This document shows, piece by piece, positions 38,381 to 48,049 of a DNA stretch of 64,000 bases. A program made the translations under genes and the position numbers. Each line of letters starts with the position of its first letter. Within the stretch, counting starts at the first letter, position 1. The stretch is from NCBI GenBank assembly GCA_963824985.1, contig CAWGRQ010000023.1, positions 1 through 64,000 of the forward strand, written 5' to 3'. The DNA is from JAFNAG01 sp963824985 (GTDB taxonomy: Bacteria; Acidobacteriota; UBA6911). Below the pieces are notes generated by a model. It was not told the DNA's origin and ran no database searches. It saw nothing but the letters and a program-made list of their open reading frames with translations.

Positions 38381-38833
38381 GTTTTTTCCTGCCTCAACTG
38401 AGCGTCGTTATGTATTGATCGGGTGTCCCGGTTTGCCGGTCCACTCCTCGCCATGACTTAGAGTAACCGGGTCCTCGGGTCGGAGGGTCCCAAGCCAAGA
38501 TAACTGAGATCGGCCCCGAAACCAAACCTCATTTGTAGATCTGGACTGAGACATTTTGAGGTTTCAAGCGGAACCTGCATACCGGGATAAGGAAATACTA
38601 TGGGCCAATGCTTTATCTTGGTGAGGACGTAGTTCCGGCGTAGAATCCAGGAATGCAGGTTTCAACGCAATCGGGAGCCAGTCGCCGCCGGAGGGACTTG
38701 ATCACGGCCATAGTCCCCGAACCGCCCCATTCTCACAGACATCTCCTCAGGCGGGACCGATTATGTTGTCCTTGGCAATCCTTGCTTTCCTCCTATTGAT
38801 ATGGAAGATGTAGCGTTACAGGGAGAGTGCCGG
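38381..38833. other. Gap of about 450 bases, promoter region only
   Basis: Lies between the antiporter (leftward) and the NTPase (rightward). No repeat family or coding signal recognised. Confidence 0.35.
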
Positions 38834-41614
38834 ATGACTACCGAGCCGACCTTCGCGGATGTTTGGCACCGACTTCTGGAGCGGCTGGCAGCCCGTGAAT
38901 CGTGGCTGATCGGAGTGTGGACCTCCTGCCGGCGCGACCTGGAGAGCATCCTGGACCTGCAATCGCACCCGGATCCGGTCGATTCTGTTTTAGAGCCCGA
39001 CGGGTTCGATCTGGATGCTTATAAGGAAGCTCGCTGGAAATCCGCGCAGCGGCTCCTGATCGATCCGATCGGGGAGTGGGAGCGGCTTCAGCCATATAGT
39101 CGGGTTCTGGCTGCCATCGAGAGTTACGACCGCCGCCTCGAAGAACTGCAGCGTGCCATTCCGCTGGAGGTGCGGAGCACAGGCGCGGCGATCGTCGAGA
39201 CGTTGAGCCAGCATGTGCCGCCGGGATGGCGCGGGCTGGCCGTCGGCCTGCGGCGGAAGCCTTTTGCTTTTCCCTTCCGATCACTGATCGCCGGGGCAAT
39301 CGTGAAGGATCGGCACCGCAGGTCTCGGATTGAAGGCGAATTTTTGTTGGCCTTCGCGTTGGCCGCCCACGATTTGAAAGCGCCATGGGAAGACGCGCGC
39401 ACGTCTCTCGATTCCTCGGTTGCGGGATCGGGATCGCCGGCAGCGGCGCCCCCGGCGGCTGACAATAATGCTTTCCGGGAGCACATCCAGGCGGCGGATG
39501 GCGCACTGGAACGATGGCGGAGTGCTGAGCAAAACGTCAGCCAGCGCTTCGCAAGCCGATTGATGACCGGCGTGTTGTGGGGATACCGGCGCCGGCCGCG
39601 CGATGGGGTAATCATCGGGTACGATGAGGTAACGCTCCGGGCCGAACAAGTGCGGGCGACCAAGACCGAGCTCCTCCTGGAGGCGGACCTGGCGCGCAGC
39701 GAAGATCGCATCATCGACCTGCTCCGGCGCGCGCTGCAGCAATTGGAATCGGAATTGTCCGGTCTGACCGCAGAACTCGATGGCGCGATCGAGTGGTTGC
39801 GCCTTCGATCCTCCCATGATCAGGCCGATGAGTTTCCTCGCTCGCAGGTTGATGTAGTTCCCGCCGCCAGCCGGCTCGCCGAACTCGACGCCGGGATCAG
39901 GGAGGAACTGGACTCCCTGCCTCAATCGGCGCAGATATTGAGGAAATATCGCGCCGACACCCGTCGCCGTCCACGCTGGAAACAGTATCAGCCCCGCGCC
40001 ACGCTGCTTCAAGCCTACATGCAGACTGGGCGTGGGGAGATCGCCCGGCTCCTGGATGGGATCGTGGAGGAGCATCGAAAGATATTCCAGGGGATCGAAC
40101 GGGCGCGTCAGGTGGTCGGCTTTGCGAGCGAAACAAGCCTGATCGAGGAGACCGCGGAGGCATCGCTGACGCACGAGGCCGTTCTGAATGCCATCTCACT
40201 GCTGGACTTCCTTCGCGAAGAGCCCCCGGAATGGCGACGATCGGCGGCTTCCCGGCTGGCCAGGATTCTGGCCGCGGTGTTCATCGAAAACCGGCTGGTG
40301 ATGACCCGTCGCCGGCTGGGGGTTATCGCCTATCTGGCCCAGCAGGGATTCCGGCGCGCTGTCCTGCGGATCAGCCGCCAGGCTGTAGTTCTCCTGGACC
40401 GCGGCCTGCGCCACCTCTGGCAGGCCCAGGAAAGAGCGGGTCAGAGATTCCGGGTGTACATCGGGTGGCAACGGGCCGCAACTGCAGGCAAGGTGCAGGT
40501 GAATACCCGCCCCTATCTGCCGGAGGAATTGACGATCGATGTGAACACCGGGAAGCTCTCGGCGTTGTATCGGTATCTTTTCCGCGCCGAAGCGGTCCAG
40601 GACCCGAGATTCCTGGTGGGCCGCGCGCAGGAGATGGCTGCGATCGCCCAGGCGCGAGACATGTGGGAACAGGCCCGTCCGGCGGCAATCGTCATCGTCG
40701 GGGAGCGGGGCAGCGGCAAGACCAGCCTCATCAACTGCGCCCTGAAGCGGTGGCTGGATGACCTGGATATCGTATGCGCGGAGTTCAGCGAACGAATCGC
40801 TGAGGACGCCCGGCTGCACGAATTTCTAGCCCGATTGGCCGGAGTGGCCGATCCGGCCGGGCTGGTGCCTGCACTCGGGGAGCGGCGCCGGGTGATCATC
40901 CTTGAAGGACTCGAACGCCTGTTTGTGCGTCGCGTGGGTGGCTATGTTGCGATCCGGGAACTTCAGCGGTTGATTGCCGCGACCTGCTCATCCGTGCTCT
41001 GGATTGCTTCCATCAACCAGGTGGCATTCCAGTTTCTGGACGCGTCGGTCAATCTGGGCCGGAGTTTTTCCCACCGGATCAACGCCGGTGGCATAAGCCG
41101 GGATGATCTGCGGCAGGCCATCATGGAGCGTCACAACCTGTCGGGCCTGCGCTTGCACTTCCCCGATCCTCCGCCGGCGCACAAGCTGCACAGCCGGCTG
41201 CGCGCTCGGGTTGAGGGTCAGACGGATCCGGAAAGCAAGTTCTTTGAGATCCTGGCGAGCCAATCCGCGGGGATCTACCGGACGGCGTTCAATATCTGGA
41301 TCGGCCAGGTAGAGTCAATCCAGGCGGGCGCCCTGTACCTGCAACCCTTTGCCATGGGGGATCCGGGCGGAGTTATGGAAGATCTGAGCCTGGATCAGGT
41401 CTTTGCCCTCGTGGCGATTCTCCAGCACGGCTGCCTTACTCCCGAAGAACACGCGACCGTGTTCCAGAACGCGATAACTGACAGCCGCGCCCAGATGGAT
41501 GAACTGCTGGCACGTGAGATCATCGAGGCGGATCCTCGTCAACCGGGATTTCGATTGCGCCCGGAGGCGATGCCGCTGGTTAAGGAGGCGCTCTACCGCC
41601 GCAATCTGCTGTGA
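38834..41614 (+). CDS. Large P-loop NTPase (AAA_16/STAND-like), partner of an MscS channel
   Basis: 926 residues from ATG 38834 (GGGAG 8 bases before; ATG 38801 lacks a site). The first 600 residues are helical, rich in Arg/Glu heptads (RAEQVRATKTELLLEADLAR, DRIIDLLRRALQQLESELSG), likely coiled coil, with a basic segment near 480-560. The NTPase follows: Walker A GERGSGKTSLINCAL with Lys629, an atypical Walker B RRVIILEGLERLF where Glu replaces the usual Asp, and a post-ATPase helical region. It resembles ATPases that sense or assemble complexes (STAND class), but I cannot name the family. An MscS-type channel starts 24 bases downstream, so a gated or NTP-controlled membrane system is a fair inference. 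Confidence 0.75.
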   Translation: MTTEPTFADVWHRLLERLAARESWLIGVWTSCRRDLESILDLQSHPDPVDSVLEPDGFDLDAYKEARWKSAQRLLIDPIGEWERLQPYSRVLAAIESYDRRLEELQRAIPLEVRSTGAAIVETLSQHVPPGWRGLAVGLRRKPFAFPFRSLIAGAIVKDRHRRSRIEGEFLLAFALAAHDLKAPWEDARTSLDSSVAGSGSPAAAPPAADNNAFREHIQAADGALERWRSAEQNVSQRFASRLMTGVLWGYRRRPRDGVIIGYDEVTLRAEQVRATKTELLLEADLARSEDRIIDLLRRALQQLESELSGLTAELDGAIEWLRLRSSHDQADEFPRSQVDVVPAASRLAELDAGIREELDSLPQSAQILRKYRADTRRRPRWKQYQPRATLLQAYMQTGRGEIARLLDGIVEEHRKIFQGIERARQVVGFASETSLIEETAEASLTHEAVLNAISLLDFLREEPPEWRRSAASRLARILAAVFIENRLVMTRRRLGVIAYLAQQGFRRAVLRISRQAVVLLDRGLRHLWQAQERAGQRFRVYIGWQRAATAGKVQVNTRPYLPEELTIDVNTGKLSALYRYLFRAEAVQDPRFLVGRAQEMAAIAQARDMWEQARPAAIVIVGERGSGKTSLINCALKRWLDDLDIVCAEFSERIAEDARLHEFLARLAGVADPAGLVPALGERRRVIILEGLERLFVRRVGGYVAIRELQRLIAATCSSVLWIASINQVAFQFLDASVNLGRSFSHRINAGGISRDDLRQAIMERHNLSGLRLHFPDPPPAHKLHSRLRARVEGQTDPESKFFEILASQSAGIYRTAFNIWIGQVESIQAGALYLQPFAMGDPGGVMEDLSLDQVFALVAILQHGCLTPEEHATVFQNAITDSRAQMDELLAREIIEADPRQPGFRLRPEAMPLVKEALYRRNLL

Positions 41615-41638
41615 GCGGGCCGGAAGCGCGGGACAGCC

Positions 41639-42502
41639 ATGAAAACATCCTTTTTCCTTTCTGCACCGCCGGTCCTTCAATCCCTCCCGGAATCGCCGGT
41701 CGACATCCTCAGCCGGATTTCGGGGCTCAAGATCGGATATGCGCTCCTGGTATTGGCGAGTGTTTACCTGCTGATCCGGCTGGCCGATTCCGTCCTGGAA
41801 GGTCTCAGCCGCAGGGCGCCGCGCTCCCGCTTTTTCTTCAAGATGATGAGCCCCTTGATCCGTTTCGGATTATGGATTCTGGGCGCCTTCGTTATCCTGG
41901 CCACCTTCGCCCCTTCGACGAACACGCTCTGGGCGGTCCTGGCCTCGGTCGGGATTGCCCTCGGCCTGGGGGCTCAGGACTTGGTCAGGAATCTTTTGGG
42001 CGGCCTGGTGATCCTGGCGGACCGTCCCTACCAGTTGGGCGATCTCGTAAAGATCGGGGATGCTTTCGGCGAGATCGATCACATCGGCCTGCGCAGCACG
42101 AAACTGACCACTTTCGACGATACGCGCGTTACGATTCCCAACGGCGATATCCTGAACGGGAAGGCATGGTGTGCGAATTCGGGAATGCCCTATTGCCAGG
42201 TTGAAACGTATCTCTACCTTCCCCATGACGTGAATCCGGTCGAGGTGCAGGAGATCGGCTGCGAGGCGGCCTACAGTTCACCCTTTGTTTACCTGGGGAA
42301 GCCGGTGGTGGTTCTGGTGCAGGACAGTTTCGAATACCGCCCGTATCTGCGCGTCAACATCAAGGCCTATGTCTACGATCACCGCTATCAGCCGAGATTC
42401 CTGAGCGACGTCACGGTGCGGGCGAAGACGGAGTTCATCAGGCGCGGCTTGCTGCGGGGGTGGCAGGTGGATCCGCAAGGGCTGCCATCCGGCGGGGCAT
42501 GA
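41639..42502 (+). CDS. MscS-family mechanosensitive channel
   Basis: 287 residues. Three TM helices: YALLVLASVYLLIRLADSVL, LIRFGLWILGAFVILATFAP, and the pore helix TM3 (LASVGIALGLGAQDLVRNLL) with the Gly/Ala packing pattern of MscS. Then the beta domain: GLVILADRPYQLGDLVKIGD, GEIDHIGLRSTKLTTFDDTR, VTIPNGDIL, and the alpha/beta vestibule. A pressure-release or signalling channel in the inner membrane. It is co-transcribed with the large NTPase upstream (24-base gap). The ribosome site is weak, consistent with coupling to the upstream gene. Confidence 0.9.
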   Translation: MKTSFFLSAPPVLQSLPESPVDILSRISGLKIGYALLVLASVYLLIRLADSVLEGLSRRAPRSRFFFKMMSPLIRFGLWILGAFVILATFAPSTNTLWAVLASVGIALGLGAQDLVRNLLGGLVILADRPYQLGDLVKIGDAFGEIDHIGLRSTKLTTFDDTRVTIPNGDILNGKAWCANSGMPYCQVETYLYLPHDVNPVEVQEIGCEAAYSSPFVYLGKPVVVLVQDSFEYRPYLRVNIKAYVYDHRYQPRFLSDVTVRAKTEFIRRGLLRGWQVDPQGLPSGGA

Positions 42503-42783
42503 AACCTGGCCCGCATTATTCATAAACATCGTTCGCAAACGAATGAAAACCAGCGTGCGGAGCCGATCCGCGTTCATCCGCGTTCTTCCATCAGGCCGCC
42601 GTCAAGGCGCTGGGCGGCTAGGAAATTCGGAATGTCCCCTTTTTGACTTTCCGGATTTGGGTGGCCCCGGTCGTGATACCATAGGGGGGCCGTTGCGCAT
42701 TTGCATTCCCGGGCCGGGAGGCTTCAGGCTCCACGGGTCTGTGGCAGCAAACGTCGGCAATCAGATCAAATCCAGGGGCGGAT
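42503..42783. other. Intergenic region with single arm of repeat family A
   Basis: Contains aaattcggaatgtccccttttt at 42621-42643, one arm of the family A palindrome, without its partner arm. Otherwise featureless. Presumably holds the promoter of the HD phosphohydrolase gene. Confidence 0.55.
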
Positions 42784-45084
42784 ATGCCAGGTGCGGGGAG
42801 GATGCTGCGGAAAAAACGGACCTTCTGGCACTGGGTTGTGGAAGTCCTGATCCGACTGCGGAGCGAGCTGACCTGGAGTGATCTCATTGTCGGCGTTCTG
42901 GCTGCCATCCTCATGTCCGCCATGGTTCAGGGCCTCCGATTTCAAACGCTGCCACGGTATCGAGTCGGGGACATTGCTTTAGAAGATGTTCGTGCCGACC
43001 AGGACATGGTTTACGAGGACCAGCAGGCTACCCAACTCCTCCGCCAGGCCGCCGAGGAGCGCACTCCCGCCGTATATCTGCTCGATGATGAATTGATCGC
43101 CGACCGGGAGAAGCGAATCTCCCAGGCGTTCGCCATTGCGCGACAGAGCCTGGTGGATCACAAGATCCCGGTCCAGGGTGAGCTGGCCCGGACGCAGCGG
43201 ACGCGGATTCTCCAGGCGCTGGAGAAAGAAATCCAGACCACGATCCCCGGTGAATTCCTGCCCCTGCTGTTGGATCAACGGTTCAATGGTTCGCTGGAAA
43301 CCAGAATTCTGAAAGTCCTGGATGATGTGCTGCGCAGCGGCATTGTGGCCGACCCCGAGGCTCTGCAACGGGATCTGAAGCGCGGCGTGGTCGTGAGGAC
43401 GCGCTCCTCTTCCTTTGAACGACCGCTTGGAGACCCCTCCCGGGTGCGCAGTCAGGAAGCCGCCAGCGCCTACCTGCGCCAGGTGCACCTGGAATTTGCC
43501 GACCTGGAGGCGCCGGCGCGCGCCAGGCTGCTGGAACTGATGGACACCTTCCTTGGTCCGACGCTCGTCTACGACGCGCAGGAGACGGAAACCCGGCGCG
43601 CTGCGGCCGCAGCCCGGGTCGCGCCCAGTGAAATCCAGATCAAGAAAGGGAAGATCATCGTCCGCGCCGGCGAGGAAGTGACTGCCCGGGCGTTTGAAGA
43701 CCTCGAAGCCCTGCGCAATGGGCGTCAGCCGCGACCGATTGCCGGACGGTTGCTGGGTCTCTTTGTCTTCATCGCCGGGCTTCTCTATGCCTTGTGGCGC
43801 TATTTCCTTTACCATCACAGAGAATTCCGCAGGATGCGCAACTACGCGTTGCTTGTGGTTGTTCTCCTTATCCTGGTAGTCATCGCTACCCGGCTGCTGA
43901 CCTTCCTGGCTGACATCGTGCGCGAGCAGGTTGCCGGCCTCGTGCTGCAGACTCCCTTCGATCTGTATGCCGTGGTCCCGTTTGCCTTCGGTGCGCTCCT
44001 GGCGACGCTGTTGGTGAATCTCAACACGGGATTGATGATGGCGATGATCGTGGCCGCGGTTGTCGGGCTCTTCTACGGAGATGTGTATGCATCCGCCTAC
44101 GCGCTGCTGGGGAGCCTGGCGGCCGTATACAGCGTCAAACAGTATCGGGAGCGGGCGGTTATCTTCCGTTCCGGTCTGGCTGTAGGCCTCACCAACGCGG
44201 TCGTTCTCGTCGGCATGCATCTGGCGCGGCAGGAGGGCCTTGGCACGACGGAGCTGTTGCTTACGGCCGCCCTGGGGGTTGCCGGCGGCGTCCTTGCCGC
44301 CGCCCTCTCGGCCACGGTCCTTCCTGTTCTGGAGTCCTTTTTCAAGATCACAACCGACATCCGGCTGCTCGAGCTGTCTAATCTGAATTTCCCGGCGTTG
44401 CGCCGACTTTCAGTGGAGGTCCCGGGGACCTACCACCACAGCTTGATGGTGGGAGCCCTGGCCGAGGCGGCGGCGCAGGCCATCGGCGCCAACCCTCTCC
44501 TGGCGCAGGTGGGCGCGTACTATCACGACATCGGCAAGATAATCCAGCCGGAATATTTCACGGAAAACCAGTCGGCCGGAGAAAACCGGCATGCTACGCT
44601 GGCGCCAAGCATGAGCTGCCTGATCATTTCGAGACATGTAAAAGACGGTATCGAAATGGCCCGGGAGGCCGGCCTGCCCGAGATAGTCCGGGACATGATT
44701 CCGCAGCACCACGGCACCCGTGTCATGAAATATTTTTATGAGAAGGCAAAGTCGGCTGCCGAAGAGGGCGGCCAGGAAATCCGGGAAGACGATTTCCGCT
44801 ATCCAGGTCCAAAACCACAGAGCCGCGAAGCCGCCATCCTGATGATGGCGGACTCGATTGAGGCTGCGTCCCGGACCCTCGCCAATCCCACCTCGGCACA
44901 GATTCAAGGCATGATTGACCGGCTGGTCGGAGACGTGCTGGTCGAGGACCAGCTGGATGAATGCGACATTACGCTGCACGAGATCCGTCTGATAAAAGAA
45001 AGCTTTTTCAAGGTGTTGAGCGGGATGCACCACCATCGTATCGATTATCCGGGATACGACTTCCAGATGAATCCTGCGGGCTAA
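42784..45084 (+). CDS. 7TM-HD phosphohydrolase, PgpH-like (c-di-AMP phosphodiesterase family)
   Basis: 766 residues in the order of the 7TMR-HD family: N-terminal TM (LIVGVLAAILMSAMVQGL), a large extracytoplasmic 7TMR-HDED domain (VGDIALEDVRADQDMVYEDQ, EIQIKKGKIIVRAGEEVTAR), about seven TM helices (residues 320-510), and a C-terminal HD domain: PGTYHHSLMVGALAEAAAQA, GAYYHDIGKIIQPEYF (the HD pair), IPQHHGTRVMKYF, ILMMADSIEAASRTL. In Gram-positives PgpH hydrolyses c-di-AMP; the same activity here is inference. ybeY, its usual neighbour, is absent. ATG 42784 has AGGGG upstream. Its stop overlaps by 4 bases the stop of the convergent lyase gene. Confidence 0.9.
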   Translation: MPGAGRMLRKKRTFWHWVVEVLIRLRSELTWSDLIVGVLAAILMSAMVQGLRFQTLPRYRVGDIALEDVRADQDMVYEDQQATQLLRQAAEERTPAVYLLDDELIADREKRISQAFAIARQSLVDHKIPVQGELARTQRTRILQALEKEIQTTIPGEFLPLLLDQRFNGSLETRILKVLDDVLRSGIVADPEALQRDLKRGVVVRTRSSSFERPLGDPSRVRSQEAASAYLRQVHLEFADLEAPARARLLELMDTFLGPTLVYDAQETETRRAAAAARVAPSEIQIKKGKIIVRAGEEVTARAFEDLEALRNGRQPRPIAGRLLGLFVFIAGLLYALWRYFLYHHREFRRMRNYALLVVVLLILVVIATRLLTFLADIVREQVAGLVLQTPFDLYAVVPFAFGALLATLLVNLNTGLMMAMIVAAVVGLFYGDVYASAYALLGSLAAVYSVKQYRERAVIFRSGLAVGLTNAVVLVGMHLARQEGLGTTELLLTAALGVAGGVLAAALSATVLPVLESFFKITTDIRLLELSNLNFPALRRLSVEVPGTYHHSLMVGALAEAAAQAIGANPLLAQVGAYYHDIGKIIQPEYFTENQSAGENRHATLAPSMSCLIISRHVKDGIEMAREAGLPEIVRDMIPQHHGTRVMKYFYEKAKSAAEEGGQEIREDDFRYPGPKPQSREAAILMMADSIEAASRTLANPTSAQIQGMIDRLVGDVLVEDQLDECDITLHEIRLIKESFFKVLSGMHHHRIDYPGYDFQMNPAG

Positions 45085-47738
45085 AGCGCCTCAAACCGCC
45101 CCTGGAAAAAGCGCAGTTTTTCCGGCTCATACACGAACTTGAGCCCCTTGATCTCGTGCCGTCGCTGGTACAGCCGGATGATCCCTTCGGCCACGGCGCG
45201 CATATGATCATTGGTATATACGCGTCGGGGGATCGTCAGCCGGACCAATTCCAGGGCCGGCCGGTAGTTCCTTCCGGTCGCGGCATCGCGTCCCTTCGAG
45301 ACGTTGCCGCGCTCCATGGCCCGCACCCCGGTTTCGACATAAATTTCCGCTGCCAGCCGCTGGGCCGGATATTCGTCCTGATCGATGTGAGGGAGGAACC
45401 GCTTGGCATCCAGGAAGATCGCATGGGTTCCTGGGGGCATCACGATCGGAACTCCCGCGTCAGCCAGCAACCGGCTGAGGTAGTGAGTCTGGGCGATGCG
45501 CGAACGGATGTAGCGGTCATCGACCATCTCCTCGATCCCGCAGACCATTGCCGCCAGGTCCGCAACCGCGAGGCCGCCGTCGGCGATATTGCCTTCATAT
45601 ATGCGCAACAACTCCTGCGCCCGATGTGCCAGATTGTCGTTGTCGCGGAAGCAGAGCGCGCCGCCGATGTTGATGAGGAAGTCCTTCTTGCCGCTGACCG
45701 TGCAGCCATCACCGTAAAGCATCATCTCGCGCACGATGTCTTTCACCTTCACCCTGGCATACCGGGGATCGCCCTTCTGGATCATGTAGGCGTTCTCGAC
45801 GGTCCGGGTGGCATCAAAATAGACCGGGATGTCCTGCGAACTGCAATATTGGTAGACATCCTTCATGTTGTCCATGCTGACCGGCTGGCCGCCGGCCAGG
45901 TTCACCGTGTGCTCGAAGGAGATATAGGCGACCGAGGCGGCCCCATGGGTGTCCACGAGCTTCCGGAGTTTGCCCAGGTCGATGTTCCCTTTCCAGGGGA
46001 ACGGGCTGCAGGGATCATGCGCCTCGTCGACGATCACGTCGACGAAGATGCCCCCGGCCAGTTCCTGATGCAGCTTGGTGGTGGTGAAATACATGTTGCC
46101 CGGAACCCACTGTCCTTTCCGGATGCACACCTGGCTCAGGATATGCTCGGCGGCCCGCCCCTGGTGCGTCGGGATGATGTGCTTGTACCCGTACAGTTCC
46201 TGCAGCGCGTGCACCAGGCGGTAATATTCGTCACTGGTGGTGGAACTGGCGCGCGCATGATCGTATGCCGCCCACTGGACGGTGCTCATCGCCGAGGTGC
46301 CAGAATCGGTCAGCAGGTCGATGCTGACATCGGCAGAGCGCAGCAGGAAGGTGTTGTATCCCGCCGCGCGGATCGCCCGCTCGCGCTGTTCACGCGTCAG
46401 CCCCCCCACCCTTTCAATAGTGTGGATCTGGTAGGGGAATGAGTCGAACTCCCAGGATTCGAGGTCGGGAAATATCCAGTGATATGCCATCTCGTCGCGC
46501 CACTTTCCCGCCGTCGAGGTCTGTAACCCGGTCAGCTTCTGGCGCTGCCGGTACAGGCCGGCGATGGCATTTCCGATCTGGTCGAGTTGTTCGTTCGTCA
46601 GGACCAGCCGCGGAATCTGCACCGGGACGAGGGTGTCTTTCCCCACCAACCCCTGGGCCACGGCGCGCACGCCGGACATGAGGTACAGGGCGGCGGAGAA
46701 GGTATCCTGAGCGTGCTGCCGGATATGGGGCAGGAATTCGTCCGCCTTGATGTAGGCGCCGTCACAACCGCGTTCAAGCGGCACGCCGGCCTCGATCAGG
46801 CGCTCCGTGAACCGTTCCGTCTGGTGCATGACCCAATGCACTTCGGATTCATCGCACATTTCCTTCAAGCCGCGCGCCAGAACTTCCATGGTGCGCCCGG
46901 CCATCCCGCCGTAGGTGTGCAGGCCCTCATAGACGACCACCTCGTTGATGAACTTTTCGTGGTCCGCGGGATTGTCGGTAGTCAGGATCCCGCCCGTGTT
47001 GCACTTGGGGTCCTGGGCGCCATCCACCTGGAAAATGTGCGTGGTCTTGACGATCTGCCTGACGATGTCAGCGATGGAGCGGTCCCCCTGCCCCGCCTCA
47101 TGGCGCTGGATGAACCAGGCATTCTCGATCACCCGGGAACCGTCGCAGATCAGGCGAATGCCATACCGGTCGGCGAGGGCGCGGACGGCGCGCAGATTTT
47201 CCATACTGAAAGGATGCTGGCCATCCGCAAACGCCTGCGTGCCTATGAGTGCCACACCCCCGGTTTTCAGCGTCTCCTCCAGACGAGCCAGATCTACGTT
47301 GCCGGTGAACAGCGGGCTTCCATAATCCCTCGTATCCGGATACTTGACCCCCAGGGGCTGGAATTGATCTATTCGGGAACGTGCGTTGCTGGGCAGGACC
47401 GACCCCGGCGGGACCATGGTGGCCATCACCAGCTTGACGCAGCCGAGCACGTTGTGCGTCGGACAGACATAGGTGTGCCCCAGCACGTCATGAACCGCCT
47501 GTTCCAGGGTTTCAAAATTGCGCGCCCCGGCGTAGGCCTCGTCGCCGATCAGCTGCCCAGCGAGTTGATCCTGGCTGAATGCGCTCGTGCCCAAAGAGCA
47601 CATGTCGAAAACTACCTGGGAAGGGGTCAGCCGGAATACGTTGAAGCCCACCTCCCCCAGGTGTTTCTTTCGCTCCTCCAGCGTCGGAAACGACAGCAGG
47701 CGTACGGTTTTGATCTTGTGCGGTTCGTGGTTCGGCAT
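45081..47738 (-). CDS. Tandem fusion of two tryptophanase/tyrosine phenol-lyase-like modules
   Basis: 885 residues, twice the usual length of about 460. AAGGAG precedes ATG 47738. The C-terminal module (about 430-885) keeps the PLP beta-eliminating lyase motifs: DLLTDSGTSAMSTVQWA, PTHQGRAAEHILSQV (phosphate loop), NMYFTTTKLHQELAGG, YFDATRTVENAYMI (Asp and Arg), GDGCTVSGKKDFLINIGG (PLP lysine 684/685), LVRLTIPRRVYTN. The N-terminal module (1-425) aligns in order but is altered: VFDMCSLGTSAFSQDQ, CPTHNVLGCVKLVMAT (phosphate loop lost), ICDGSRVIENAWFIQ, FQVDGAQDPKCNTGGIL, VQIPRLVLTNEQ. These lyases split Trp or Tyr to indole or phenol, pyruvate and ammonia, and have active sites at dimer interfaces. 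So the fusion may form an intramolecular pseudo-dimer. Substrate unknown. Confidence 0.88.
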   Translation of the reverse strand: MPNHEPHKIKTVRLLSFPTLEERKKHLGEVGFNVFRLTPSQVVFDMCSLGTSAFSQDQLAGQLIGDEAYAGARNFETLEQAVHDVLGHTYVCPTHNVLGCVKLVMATMVPPGSVLPSNARSRIDQFQPLGVKYPDTRDYGSPLFTGNVDLARLEETLKTGGVALIGTQAFADGQHPFSMENLRAVRALADRYGIRLICDGSRVIENAWFIQRHEAGQGDRSIADIVRQIVKTTHIFQVDGAQDPKCNTGGILTTDNPADHEKFINEVVVYEGLHTYGGMAGRTMEVLARGLKEMCDESEVHWVMHQTERFTERLIEAGVPLERGCDGAYIKADEFLPHIRQHAQDTFSAALYLMSGVRAVAQGLVGKDTLVPVQIPRLVLTNEQLDQIGNAIAGLYRQRQKLTGLQTSTAGKWRDEMAYHWIFPDLESWEFDSFPYQIHTIERVGGLTREQRERAIRAAGYNTFLLRSADVSIDLLTDSGTSAMSTVQWAAYDHARASSTTSDEYYRLVHALQELYGYKHIIPTHQGRAAEHILSQVCIRKGQWVPGNMYFTTTKLHQELAGGIFVDVIVDEAHDPCSPFPWKGNIDLGKLRKLVDTHGAASVAYISFEHTVNLAGGQPVSMDNMKDVYQYCSSQDIPVYFDATRTVENAYMIQKGDPRYARVKVKDIVREMMLYGDGCTVSGKKDFLINIGGALCFRDNDNLAHRAQELLRIYEGNIADGGLAVADLAAMVCGIEEMVDDRYIRSRIAQTHYLSRLLADAGVPIVMPPGTHAIFLDAKRFLPHIDQDEYPAQRLAAEIYVETGVRAMERGNVSKGRDAATGRNYRPALELVRLTIPRRVYTNDHMRAVAEGIIRLYQRRHEIKGLKFVYEPEKLRFFQGRFEAL

Positions 47739-48049
47739 AACTTCTCCTTGAACACCGATCGCGAATAAAGAAGATACAATGATAGCAAAGCCGGGCCGGT
47801 AATTCCCCGGTCCGGTCGGTATATCGGCAGCAGGGCTCTCAGTGCCGGATGGCGATGGTCAATCAGGGAAGATCATCAGGATCGTCAACGTCCCGGAAGA
47901 ACCGCGGCCACGCTAATTCCTTGACCGGTCCCGGCCGCAGCACCATTTCGTGGATCATCGGGCTATGAGTCGCCAGGACCTCCGTCGGAGTGCTGAATAC
48001 CTGCAATCCTCGCCTTTGCTCTCCTTATGATTTCTTGATTGGCACCGGA
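47739..48049. other. 311-base gap, possible gene debris
   Basis: On the minus strand about 48000-47863 there is an open stretch reading VFSTPTEVLATHSPMIHEMV then LRPGPVKELAWPRFFRDVDD, preceded in another frame by EIIRRAKARIAGIQ. It has protein character (the ATHSP run recalls the end of AAA/ABC-type ATPases) but no start and no match I can name. The lyase promoter must also be here. Confidence 0.25.
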
